From NCBI RefSeq assembly GCF_022919175.1, contig NZ_CP095043.1:186001-250000 (forward strand): a DNA stretch of 64,000 nt. Reading direction: 5' to 3'. The notes under the pieces are model-generated. The model did no database searches. It was not told the DNA's origin and saw only the letters and a list, made by a program, of their open reading frames with translations. How positions within the stretch are numbered: position 1 is the first letter of the stretch; each line of letters opens with the position of its first letter. Origin of the DNA: Leucobacter rhizosphaerae. Its GTDB lineage: Bacteria; Actinomycetota; Actinomycetes; Actinomycetales; Microbacteriaceae. Position numbers and translations under genes: made by a program. This document shows, piece after piece, positions 51,885 through 61,211 of the stretch.

Positions 51885-54800
51885 ATGTTCGAGTTCGACC
51901 CCTCCCAGCAGCGCGTTCTCGCGCTGGATCCCGGGCGCCACGCCCGTGTGGTGGGGGCTCCCGGGAGCGGCAAGACGCGCGTGCTCGTCGAGGCCGTCGC
52001 CCGCACACTCGACCGGCCCGGCTGGGCGGAGGAGGACGTGCTCGTGCTTGCGCCCAACCGCACGGTGTCGGCGCAGTTGCGCGCGGCGATCGAGCGTCGT
52101 CTCGGTCGTGCGAGGGGCGGCACTCCGGTGCGCACCGCGGCCTCGCTCGGCTTCGCGCTGCTGTCGCGGGTGACCGCGGTGGAGGGTGCAAACGCCCCGC
52201 GCCTGCTGACGGGCACGGTGCAGGACGAGGCGATCGCCGCGGTCGTCGCCGAGATCGGTCGCGGCGGCGCCGCTGCGAGCGGTGGGCTCGTCCCCGAGGT
52301 CATGGCGAGTGGAACCTACCGGGCCGAACTGCGGGAGCTCTGGCGCGTGGCCGACGACTTCGGTCTCGACCCCGCTCGGCTGGCCGAGGAGCTCGGCGAG
52401 GTGCGGGCGCAGGCGGTGTCGCAGGCGCACACCCGCGCGCCGGCGCCGGAGCTGCTGGATCGCTGGCAGCAGAGTCTCTCGGTCATCGCGGCCGTCTCGG
52501 CCGGTCTCGCGCGCGAGCGGCCCGACGAGTGCAGCTCGAGCGCCCTGCTCCGCCGCGCTGCCGCCGCGGTGGAACGGATGGGTGCGACGGGGGCGGCCCG
52601 GGCCGGCAGCGTCACTGACGACGGAGCGGCACTCCGTCTCCCGAGGCTCATCCTGGTCGACGACGCGCAGGAACTCGGGGAGGGCGAGCTTGCCCTGCTC
52701 GCCGCGTGCACGCGTGCGGGCTCCCGCGTGTGGGTCTTCGGCGACCCCGACCTCGCGACGGGCGCGTTCCACGGCGAGCGGACCCGCGCGCTCACGCGCC
52801 TGCACGACGAGCTGGAACGCCGTGGTGGTGTCGCGGGCGCCCCGGATCTCGCGGGCGCCTCGGGCATCGCCGAGGGGGAGCAGGTCGTAGCGCTGGATCG
52901 CGTGCACCGGCACGACGGGGTGCTGCGCACCTTCATTCGCAGTCTCACGGCCCGCATCGGTGCGGGCGACGGCGCAGCGCACCGTGCCGCCGACGCGTCG
53001 TCGGCGGCAGATGCAGCGGCGTCCCGAGGGCTCCCGAGCGAGCACGCGCCGGTGCAGTTCGCGGTGGCCGCATCACCCGCCGAGCACATCGGGATCCTGG
53101 CCCACCGGTTCCGTGCGCGTCGGCTCGGGGTCGGCGGCGCCGTGCCGCTCGCGTGGTCCGAGATGGCCGTGGTGTGCCGTACCCGGGCCGAGGCGAACCG
53201 TGTCGCCCGGCTGCTCGCCTCGCATCAAGTGCCGACCCGCATCGCGGCCGGCGGCCTCGTGCTGCGCGAGCATCAGATCGTGCGCGAGCTGATCCGGCTG
53301 CTCCAGCACGCGCTCGGGCTGCAGCCCCTCGTTCCGGGTGAGGTGCTGAGCCTTGCCGGCGGGGTGATCGGCGGGCTCGACCCCGTCGCGATCCGGCGCC
53401 TGCGGAGCGCACTGCTGCTCCAGGCGCGGCGCGATGCGCACGGTGACGGCGGCGACGCGCACGGCGGCGGCCGCGGCGTGGCATCGATCGACGAGATCGT
53501 GGCGGAGGCCTTCGCCCTTCCCGGCGACACCCCGGTCGTCGACAGCGCGGGCGGGCGCGTCCTCCGGCGGCTCGGCATCATCGCGGCGGAGGGGCGCGCC
53601 ACGCACACCGCGGGCGGGACGGCGCGCGAGGTCCTGTGGGCGCTGTGGGACGCGACTCGGCTCGCCGACGGCTGGCAGACCGACGCGCTCGAGGGGCGCG
53701 GGGCGCGGTCGGACGAGGCGCACCGCTCGCTCGACGCCGTGCTCGGGCTGTTCTTCGCGCTCCAGCGCCACGAGGAGCAGGACAGCGATCAGCCGATCGC
53801 CGCCCTCCTCGAGGACCTGCTGCAGAGCGCCGTGCCGGAGGACACGCTGGCCCAGCGGAGCGAGCGCGAGGTCGTCACCGTGACCACTCCGCAGGGCGTG
53901 ATCGGTCGGGAGTTCGAGCTCGTCGCCGTGATCGGCGCGCAGGACGGTTCGTGGCCCAATCTCCGCGCCCGAGGTTCCCTGCTCGGTGCCGCCGCGCTCG
54001 AGCGCTGGCTGCGTGGCGGTGAGGCGCTGGCGCCGTCGCGGCGCGACACGATCCACGACGAGTTGCGCCTGTTCGTCCACAGCTGCGCTCGTGCGCGCTC
54101 CGAGCTGCTGGTCGTGGCCGTCGGTGACGAGGATCACCACCCCAGCGCGTTCTTCCGCTTCGGCGAGGAGTATGCGTGCGCGGGTCTTCCGAGCGCCCGT
54201 CTCACGCTGCGCGGCGCTGCGGCGCAGATGCGGCGCCGCATCACCGGTGACACCGCCGATGCCGCCGCGATGCGCTCGCTCGTCGCGCTCGCCGACGCCG
54301 GGATCCCGGGCGCGCACCCGGACGAGTGGTACGGGGTGCTCCCCGCGAGCACGGACGCGCCGCTCGTCGACCTCGACGGTGATCCCGATGCGCGCGTGTC
54401 CGTGAGCCCGTCCCAGCTCGAGCGCGCGGAGGCCTGCCCGCTCGACTGGGTGATCGCGAGCCTCGGCGGGGGCAGCGGCAGTGTGCAGGCCAGCCTCGGC
54501 ACGCTCGTGCACCACGCACTGGAGACGGCCACCGAGCCGGATGCTGCCGCCATGCTCGCAGCGATCGACGCCGAGTGGGCCAAGCTGCCCTTCGACGCCG
54601 AGTGGGAGTCGGAGCGGGCGCACCGGCTCGCGGAGGCGATGGCCTCGGGCCTCGCGGAGTACCTCCGCGACTTCGAGTCCTCCGATCGCCGTCTGCTCGG
54701 ACAGGAAGCGGAATTCAGGATCCCGATCGGTCAGGCCGTGCTCCGCGGCATGGCCGACCGGCTCGAGCAGCGGCTCGCCTCCGACGGCACCCCCGAGGTG

Positions 54801-55208
54801 ACCGTCGTGGATCTGAAGACCGGGCGCACCCCGCCGACGAGCGCGGAAACGGCCGCGCACGCGCAGTTGCAGGCGTACCAGCTGGGCGTGGTGACCGGGG
54901 CGTTCGCCGAAGCGACGCCGACCACGGAGCAGGCCGGAACGGACTCCGGTGCGCTCGACGCCGCCCGGAGCGGCGGAGCGCGGCTCCTGTACGTGCACCC
55001 GGATGCGACGCGGGGCGGCGGCTACGTGGAGCGCGGTCAGGAGCCGATCTCCGAGGAGACCCGCGCGGAGCTCGAACAGCGCGTGCAGCGCATCGCCCGG
55101 GTCATGTCCGCCAGCGACTTCACCGCGCGTGTCGAGCACCACTGCTCCGACCCGCACACCCCGGGCAACTGCCGCGTCCACATCATCCCGGCGGTGAGTC
55201 GCGCATGA
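51885..55208 (+). CDS. adnA: AdnA-like helicase-nuclease subunit
   Basis: 1107 residues. N-terminal UvrD-type motor with Walker A GAPGSGKT (24-31) and a Walker B reading VDDAQELG, where Asp replaces the catalytic Glu; that substitution is also known for AdnA. Later helicase parts (VVCRTRAEANRVARLL, VTTPQGVIGREFELVAVIG) precede a PD-(D/E)XK nuclease with VVDLKTGRTPP and AQLQAYQLG. Three cysteines (CPLDW, HHC, GNC) may belong to an iron-sulfur site. With AdnB it resects double-strand DNA ends. ATGA overlap with adnB. Confidence 0.92.
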   Translation: MFEFDPSQQRVLALDPGRHARVVGAPGSGKTRVLVEAVARTLDRPGWAEEDVLVLAPNRTVSAQLRAAIERRLGRARGGTPVRTAASLGFALLSRVTAVEGANAPRLLTGTVQDEAIAAVVAEIGRGGAAASGGLVPEVMASGTYRAELRELWRVADDFGLDPARLAEELGEVRAQAVSQAHTRAPAPELLDRWQQSLSVIAAVSAGLARERPDECSSSALLRRAAAAVERMGATGAARAGSVTDDGAALRLPRLILVDDAQELGEGELALLAACTRAGSRVWVFGDPDLATGAFHGERTRALTRLHDELERRGGVAGAPDLAGASGIAEGEQVVALDRVHRHDGVLRTFIRSLTARIGAGDGAAHRAADASSAADAAASRGLPSEHAPVQFAVAASPAEHIGILAHRFRARRLGVGGAVPLAWSEMAVVCRTRAEANRVARLLASHQVPTRIAAGGLVLREHQIVRELIRLLQHALGLQPLVPGEVLSLAGGVIGGLDPVAIRRLRSALLLQARRDAHGDGGDAHGGGRGVASIDEIVAEAFALPGDTPVVDSAGGRVLRRLGIIAAEGRATHTAGGTAREVLWALWDATRLADGWQTDALEGRGARSDEAHRSLDAVLGLFFALQRHEEQDSDQPIAALLEDLLQSAVPEDTLAQRSEREVVTVTTPQGVIGREFELVAVIGAQDGSWPNLRARGSLLGAAALERWLRGGEALAPSRRDTIHDELRLFVHSCARARSELLVVAVGDEDHHPSAFFRFGEEYACAGLPSARLTLRGAAAQMRRRITGDTADAAAMRSLVALADAGIPGAHPDEWYGVLPASTDAPLVDLDGDPDARVSVSPSQLERAEACPLDWVIASLGGGSGSVQASLGTLVHHALETATEPDAAAMLAAIDAEWAKLPFDAEWESERAHRLAEAMASGLAEYLRDFESSDRRLLGQEAEFRIPIGQAVLRGMADRLEQRLASDGTPEVTVVDLKTGRTPPTSAETAAHAQLQAYQLGVVTGAFAEATPTTEQAGTDSGALDAARSGGARLLYVHPDATRGGGYVERGQEPISEETRAELEQRVQRIARVMSASDFTARVEHHCSDPHTPGNCRVHIIPAVSRA

Positions 55209-58200
55209 GCGGTCCTCACGCAGCACCGACGGCGGGTGGGTCGCGCGGCGCAGTGTTCTCCGCGGCGCGCATCGCGGAGATCCTCGCCGTCCCGCCGGCA
55301 CCTCCGCTCTCGCCGACGGCGGAGCAGCAGCGCATGATCGAGCACCCCCTCGGCGGGAGCACCCTCGTCGTCGCCGGCGCGGGCAGCGGCAAGACCGAGA
55401 CGATGGCCAACCGGGTGGTGTGGCTCGTCGCGAACGGACTCGTGCAACCGGATCAGGTCCTCGGCCTCACCTTCACCCGCAAAGCGGCGGGGGAGTTGCG
55501 CGAGCGCATCTCCGGTCGGCTCGCCGCGTTCGCAGCCCGGCTGCAGGAGCGTGCGGAGCTCGGCGAACTGGGTCCGTCCGAGCTCGAGCGCGCCGACGCG
55601 CTCATCTCGCTCCTCGCCGATGGGATCGACATTCCCGAGGTCAGCACGTACAACGCCTTCGCGGCGGGAGTGCTGCAGGAGTTCGGGGCGGCTGCGGCCG
55701 TCGATCCGGACTCGGTGATCATCGACGAGGCGACGGCGTGGCGCATCGCCCGCGAGACCGTGCTGGGGAGCGAGGATCCGGATCTGGTCATGAGCGAGCT
55801 GCGACTCGCGTCCCTGGTGCGGCACATCATCGACCTGGATCACGCGGTCGCGGACCACCTGAGCTCCCTCGACCGGGTCGACCAGGTCGTCGGAGAGTTT
55901 GCCCGCGTCATCGACCTGCCGTACAACACAAAGGAGCTCCAGGGCGAGCGCAGCGGCAAGGTCTACGCCGACGTGCGCACGGCCGTCGCGCAGCTCGCAG
56001 AGACCCCGCTCATCACCCGACTCGCACGGGAATTCGCCGCGGAGAAGCGCCGCCGCGGAGTTATCGAGTTCTCCGATCAGCTCGCCCTGGCGACCCGCGC
56101 GCTGGAGCGGTCACCCGACGGGATCGCGGTCCTCCGGCGGCGGTCCAGGGTCGTGCTGCTCGACGAGGTGCAGGACACGTCCGTCGGGCAGACCCGCTTC
56201 CTCGCCATGATCTTCGCCGGTGCGTCGGTGATGGCGGTGGGGGATCCGCACCAGTCGATCTACGGGTGGCGCGGAGCGTCGGCCGAGGGGCTCCGATCCT
56301 TCCACGAAGATTTCCGGGGCCGGGGAGCACCCCCGCGCACCCCCGCGGCCACGCTCTCGCTCTCGACGAGCTGGCGGAACCCGGGGCGCATCCTGGAGGT
56401 GGCCAACACGATCGCGGCGCCGCTCACCGCCGAGTCGGTCATCGAGGTGCCGGAGCTGCAACCCCGGCCCGGTGCTGCGGCCGGCACCGTCGAGTGGTGC
56501 TTTCCCGAGACGATCCACGAGGAGCGGCAGGCGGTCGCCCGCTGGTTCCGGGAGGCGCGTGACACCTTCGTCGCGGAGCACGGCGAGCTGCCGAGCGCGG
56601 CCGTCATCTTCCGGAAGCGCAGTCACATGGCCGGATTCTCAGCGGCGTTGACGCGGGAGGGGGTGCCGAACCGGATCGTGGGTCTCGGCGGCCTGCTCAC
56701 GACCCCCGAGGTCACGGATGTCGTGAGCACGCTCCGCTGCGTCTGGTACGCGGATGCGGGCGGAGATCTCATCCGGCTCCTGTCCGGGCCGCGGTTCAGG
56801 GTGGGCGTGGCCGATCTCGCCGGACTCCGCGATGCGGCGCGATGGTTCGCCGGCCGTGACGTCTCCCAGCAGCCTCTCGCGGCGGAAGACGTGGCCGCCG
56901 ACCGGGTGCTTCCGGATCCCGATCGGCAGTTCACCCTGATCGATGCGCTCGACCAGATCGCCTCGATGCGGTCGCTCGACCACTTCGCACTGCGCGGGAT
57001 CAGCGCGGTCGGTCGCACGCGCCTGCAGGAGGCGGGGCGGGTACTCGCGACGCTGCGGCAGGGGGTCGGCGGCAGTATCGGCGAGCTCCTGAACAGCACG
57101 GTGCAGGCGCTCCGCCTCGACATCGAGCTCGACGCGAACGAGGCGCGGCACGCGGAGACGGACGGCCAGGTGCACGCCAACCTCGACGTCTTCTCCGATC
57201 TCGTCGAGTCCTATCTCGCCGTCGACACCCGGGGCACCCTCGCCTCGCTCCTCGAGTGGATCGAGCGGGCGACCGAGGCGGACGAGACCGCGGAGCACGT
57301 CGCGGCGCCGACCCCCGGCACGGTCCAGCTCATCACCGCGCACGGGTCGAAGGGTCTCGAGTGGGACCTCGTGGCGGTGCCGCGGCTCGTGGCCGGGGAG
57401 TTCCCGGGGCCCGCACGCGCCGGCGCCGGCTGGTTGCGCACCGGGCAGATCCCCGATGAGCTGCGCGGCGATGCGTCGGCGCGACCGGAGCTGCGGTGGC
57501 GTCTCGCGGACACGCAGCAGGAGCTGAAGACGCGGATCGGCGAGTACCGGGAGGAACTCAAGGAGCGGCACGCCGACGAGGAGCGTCGGCTCGCCTACGT
57601 CGCCGTGACCCGCTCTGCGGAACGGCTGCTGCTGAGCGGCTCGTTCTGGGGTGGCCAGACGCGAGCGCGGGGTCCGTCTCCCTTCCTCGGGGAGCTCGCG
57701 GAGCGCGGGCTGCTCGGTGGCGGCGACTGCGCGCTCCCGGCCGAGAGCGCGCACGAGGCGGATCCGAGCGAGCTCGCCGAGCTGACCCTCGAGTGGCCGC
57801 TCGATCCGCTGGGCACGCGCGCTCCGGTGGTGCTGCGTGCTGCCGAGACCGTGCGTCAGGCGCTCAAGGCGACAGCGGAGGGAGCACCGCCCGCGGAGCC
57901 CGTGGACGAGGTGGTACAGCTGCTGCTGGCCGAGCGTGCCGCCACGGAGGAGCGCCGCCTGGGGGGCGCCCGGTCATCGGCGGAAGGCCCTCCGCGCTCC
58001 GACGCTCGCCGGGTCGCCGACGCGCAGACCCTGCCCGACCGCATCACCGCATCAACCTTCCATGACTTCGTCGAGGACCCGGTCGGCGCCGAGCGCCGCC
58101 GCCTCCGTCCCGTGCCGCAGCGCCCGTACCGGCGCACCCGGATCGGCAACCGCTTCCACGAGTGGGTCGAGCGCCGCTCCACCACGGCGCGCGGCACGTC

Positions 58201-58744
58201 GCTTCCGCTCGCGGGATTCGACGTCGACGTCGCTGATCCGGCAGGGGGGATGTCCGATCGGGAATCACCGGAGGAACTTCTCAGTGCGTCCGGCCTCGAG
58301 GCGGGCCGAGGCGTCGAAGCCGTCCCGAGCGTCGAAGCGGAACTGCAGCCGCTCATCGAGCAGTTCGAGCGGTCGCGCTGGGCGGATCTCCAGCCCATCG
58401 CCGTCGAGCAGGAGGTCACGCTGCCGTTCGCCGGCCGCAGCCTCGTGTGCAAACTCGACGCCGTGTACCGCTCCGACGGACCGGACGGCACACGCTACGA
58501 GGTCGTGGACTGGAAGTCGGGCCGATCACCGCGCACCGAGGACGAGCGTCGCAGCCGGTTCTTCCAGCTCGATCTGTACCGCCACGCCTACGCGCAGTGG
58601 GCGGGAGTGGACCCGGAGCGCATCGACGTGGCGCTCTACTACGTCGCGGAGGGCGTGGAACTCGTCGGTGACGCCCCGCGGAGCCTCGAGGAACTCGAAG
58701 AGATCTGGCTCGCCGCGGCCGAGCGGGTCGTCGACGGCGTCTGA
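55205..58744 (+). CDS. adnB: AdnB-like helicase-nuclease subunit
   Basis: 1179 residues. All UvrD motor motifs look intact: Walker A AGAGSGKTET, LGLTFTRKAAGELRERI, Walker B LLDEVQDTSVGQ, VGDPHQSIYGWRGAS, TAHGSKGLEWDLVAVP and AVTRSAERLL. The C-terminal PD-(D/E)XK nuclease has CKLDAVYR and VVDWKSGRSP. In AdnAB this subunit is the main motor. The gene is coupled to adnA by ATGA and forms a DNA-repair block with uvrD2 further on. Confidence 0.94.
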   Translation: MSGPHAAPTAGGSRGAVFSAARIAEILAVPPAPPLSPTAEQQRMIEHPLGGSTLVVAGAGSGKTETMANRVVWLVANGLVQPDQVLGLTFTRKAAGELRERISGRLAAFAARLQERAELGELGPSELERADALISLLADGIDIPEVSTYNAFAAGVLQEFGAAAAVDPDSVIIDEATAWRIARETVLGSEDPDLVMSELRLASLVRHIIDLDHAVADHLSSLDRVDQVVGEFARVIDLPYNTKELQGERSGKVYADVRTAVAQLAETPLITRLAREFAAEKRRRGVIEFSDQLALATRALERSPDGIAVLRRRSRVVLLDEVQDTSVGQTRFLAMIFAGASVMAVGDPHQSIYGWRGASAEGLRSFHEDFRGRGAPPRTPAATLSLSTSWRNPGRILEVANTIAAPLTAESVIEVPELQPRPGAAAGTVEWCFPETIHEERQAVARWFREARDTFVAEHGELPSAAVIFRKRSHMAGFSAALTREGVPNRIVGLGGLLTTPEVTDVVSTLRCVWYADAGGDLIRLLSGPRFRVGVADLAGLRDAARWFAGRDVSQQPLAAEDVAADRVLPDPDRQFTLIDALDQIASMRSLDHFALRGISAVGRTRLQEAGRVLATLRQGVGGSIGELLNSTVQALRLDIELDANEARHAETDGQVHANLDVFSDLVESYLAVDTRGTLASLLEWIERATEADETAEHVAAPTPGTVQLITAHGSKGLEWDLVAVPRLVAGEFPGPARAGAGWLRTGQIPDELRGDASARPELRWRLADTQQELKTRIGEYREELKERHADEERRLAYVAVTRSAERLLLSGSFWGGQTRARGPSPFLGELAERGLLGGGDCALPAESAHEADPSELAELTLEWPLDPLGTRAPVVLRAAETVRQALKATAEGAPPAEPVDEVVQLLLAERAATEERRLGGARSSAEGPPRSDARRVADAQTLPDRITASTFHDFVEDPVGAERRRLRPVPQRPYRRTRIGNRFHEWVERRSTTARGTSLPLAGFDVDVADPAGGMSDRESPEELLSASGLEAGRGVEAVPSVEAELQPLIEQFERSRWADLQPIAVEQEVTLPFAGRSLVCKLDAVYRSDGPDGTRYEVVDWKSGRSPRTEDERRSRFFQLDLYRHAYAQWAGVDPERIDVALYYVAEGVELVGDAPRSLEELEEIWLAAAERVVDGV

Positions 58745-58841
58745 CCTCCTGCGCGGTGCGGGAACGAAGTGCGTCAACGCGGTGGGGCAATGCAGCGCGG
58801 TGCGGCGCGTCGGCCGGTCGTGGAGAGCCGTTGCCCTGCGG

Positions 58842-60134
58842 TCAGCGGTCGCGCTCGGGGAGTTCGTCGTCCGAGATCGGCTCGGTGAGCTGATCATCGT
58901 GGTCGTGAGGTCCGCGCTCGCCGTCCCGCGCCTCGGACCGCTCATCCACACGGTCATCAGACGCGTGGCCAGCCGAGTCCCCGGACGCGTGCCCCGCCGT
59001 GTCGTCGGGATCCGCAGCCAATTCCGCAGCGGACTCCTCGCCGGTCCCGTCCCGCAACGGCTCGATGAAGTCCGTATCGACGCCGAACATGCGGTCCTCG
59101 TCCAGCGCCTCGAAGGCGGCGGTGTCGGAGAGGAGATCGTGCACCTCCGGCGTCTCCGCCAGCAGCGACTCGACCTCAGTCTCACTGAGCGGTGCGGGCG
59201 TCGCCGCGCCGAGGCCCGCCGACAGACCCGTGCCGACGGACCCGACCCGATCGACCAGGCGGTCGAGCATCCGCACGGCATCGTCCGTGATCTCGTCGTC
59301 GTGGGACTCGACGCCGTGGAGCAGCCAGCGGGCGATCTCGAGTTCGTGGTAAAGCGCGGTGCGGGTGCGCACCGCCGCCAGGGAACTGCGATCTCGCAGC
59401 GTGGCGTACCGGGCGAGCACGCCGTTCAGCACGTCGGGGCCGGCGCCCAGGAGCCACGCGAGATCACTCGCCGGATCGCCCACGGAGCACTCGGACCATC
59501 CCACGATCCCGGTGACCTCATCGTCGGTCACCCGGAAGTGCTCCGCCTCGAGCGAGCCGTGGATCATCGTGGGTTCGAAGTCCCAGAGGTCGCCCGCTTC
59601 GAGCACCCGGGTCCAGCGCGACAGGATCGTCTGGGGCACGAGGCGCGTGGACTCGGCACGATCGATGAGCCGGGTCGCCTGCAAGCGCAGATCCTGCGCA
59701 GACCGGATCGGCAGCCCGCCCTGGTGCGCGACGGACTGGGGCAGGCCGTGGATGGCCGCGATGGCCTGCGCGATCGGCTGGATGAGGAGCGAGTCGGCTT
59801 GGAGATCCTCGGCGTCGAACCGACCGCCATCGACGTAGGTCGTGACCACCGCGCGGCTGTCTCCCGCGCGGGTCATGCCGAGCGACTCCGGGATCGCGAA
59901 CGGCAACGCCGCGCGGGATCCCTCGGTCAGGGCCGCGAGTCCGAGGAGCTCCGCGGACTGCTGCACCTCGGCGGCCTGCGAGCGCGGCACCCGCACGAGC
60001 AGCTCGTCCGTGCCGTCGGTCACGATCGCGGAGGCGAACGACTCGTCCTCCTCGTGGCCCCGGGCGCCGAGCACCACCAGACCCGGCACCGCGGAGGTGG
60101 CGAGCGCGGCTAGAGTAAATGGAATGCTGGCCAT
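58842..60134 (-). CDS. APH-fold phosphotransferase homologue, probable pseudokinase
   Basis: 430 residues from ATG 60134, fixed by TACGCT 7 nt upstream. The APH catalytic loop, normally HGDxxxxN, reads H192-G-S194-L-E-A-E-H199, and the metal-binding IDW motif reads V211-G-W. GDPASDLAWLLG after it is conserved. Both catalytic and magnesium-binding Asp are therefore missing. The last 90 residues are an acidic, disordered tail. It lies between adnAB and nudC-uvrD2 on the other strand. Confidence 0.85.
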   Translation of the reverse strand: MASIPFTLAALATSAVPGLVVLGARGHEEDESFASAIVTDGTDELLVRVPRSQAAEVQQSAELLGLAALTEGSRAALPFAIPESLGMTRAGDSRAVVTTYVDGGRFDAEDLQADSLLIQPIAQAIAAIHGLPQSVAHQGGLPIRSAQDLRLQATRLIDRAESTRLVPQTILSRWTRVLEAGDLWDFEPTMIHGSLEAEHFRVTDDEVTGIVGWSECSVGDPASDLAWLLGAGPDVLNGVLARYATLRDRSSLAAVRTRTALYHELEIARWLLHGVESHDDEITDDAVRMLDRLVDRVGSVGTGLSAGLGAATPAPLSETEVESLLAETPEVHDLLSDTAAFEALDEDRMFGVDTDFIEPLRDGTGEESAAELAADPDDTAGHASGDSAGHASDDRVDERSEARDGERGPHDHDDQLTEPISDDELPERDR

Positions 60135-60141
60135 GTACATC

Positions 60142-60147
60142 AGCGTA
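60142..60147 (-). promoter_or_regulatory. Leaderless -10 element of the APH-fold gene
   Basis: TACGCT on the minus strand, 7 nt before ATG 60134. Confidence 0.6.
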
Positions 60148-60278
60148 GGCACCCCCGCCGAAACGGCAGTCACGCCACGCGCAATGCGCCGCACACCGGA
60201 GCGCCCGAGGAGCCGACAGAGAGGACCCTCGGAGCGCGGTGCCGCGGCGAGGCCGCACCGTCATCGAAGGGACCACCC

Positions 60279-61211
60279 ATGAGCCAGCCACACCCGCCGT
60301 TCGCCGCGGGGATCCTCGACCGCGACGCGACGACCCGTCAGGATCCAGAACTGCTCGAGTCCGCCTGGGCGGAGCCGGGCGCCCGGCTCTTCCGGCTGCG
60401 CGGCGTCGAGATCCCGGTCACCACGGACGACGCGGGCACGACCCGGCTGGCGCTCTTGCCCACTGACGGCGCTCTGGCGCTCCAGGGAGAGGGTGCCGCG
60501 GTCGGCCACGTGTACGTCGGTCGCATGTCGGGGGCGCCGGTGTTCGCGATGCTCGTGGAGGAGGAGTCCGCCGCGCACGACGATACCGTGACCTGGCGTC
60601 ACCCCTTCGAGGTGGGGAGCGGTTTGACGGACCTCGAGTGCGAGATCGTCGCCGTGGCATCCGCCCTGCTGCGCTGGCACGAGGCCGCCGAGTACTCGCC
60701 GCGCGACGGCGAGCCGACCGCGCCGGAGCTCGGCGGGTGGGGGCGCCGGGAGGCGCGCGGCGGCGAGCTCTTCCCGCGCACGGATCCGGCGGTCATCGTG
60801 CTGATCGAGCACGATGACCGGGTGCTGCTCGGATCCAACGCCCTCTGGGAGACCGGCCGATTCTCCCTGCTCGCGGGGTTCGTCGAGGCGGGCGAATCGC
60901 TCGAGCAGACGGTGCGCCGCGAGATCTTCGAGGAGGCGGGGGTGCACCTGGGTGAGATCGGCTACGTGGCCTCGCAGCCCTGGCCGTTCCCGCGCTCGCT
61001 CATGGTGGGCTTCCGCGCCCGCCTCGCGGATGGCGCGGACCCCGACGATCTGTCGCCCGATATCGAGGAGATCTCGGAACTGCGCTGGTTCACCCGGGAC
61101 GAGATCCGGAACCCCGCTCCCGACCTCCGGCTGCCCATGCCGATGTCCATCGCGCGCTGGATGATCGACACGTGGGTGAACGAGGGGGATGACCGTGGCC
61201 GACGGCACTGA
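60279..61211 (+). CDS. nudC: NAD(H) diphosphatase / RNA deNADding enzyme NudC without zinc ribbon
   Basis: 310 residues. The Nudix box is complete (GFVEAGE through REIFEEAGV, 200-222) and the diagnostic SQPWPFP motif follows at 232-238. The zinc ribbon that normally carries FCPRCG and RCPACG reads YSPRDG (139-144) and REARGG (157-162), so all four Cys are lost. It cleaves NADH and removes NAD caps from RNA. AAGGGA precedes the ATG. It overlaps uvrD2 by 23 nt. Confidence 0.94.
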   Translation: MSQPHPPFAAGILDRDATTRQDPELLESAWAEPGARLFRLRGVEIPVTTDDAGTTRLALLPTDGALALQGEGAAVGHVYVGRMSGAPVFAMLVEEESAAHDDTVTWRHPFEVGSGLTDLECEIVAVASALLRWHEAAEYSPRDGEPTAPELGGWGRREARGGELFPRTDPAVIVLIEHDDRVLLGSNALWETGRFSLLAGFVEAGESLEQTVRREIFEEAGVHLGEIGYVASQPWPFPRSLMVGFRARLADGADPDDLSPDIEEISELRWFTRDEIRNPAPDLRLPMPMSIARWMIDTWVNEGDDRGRRH

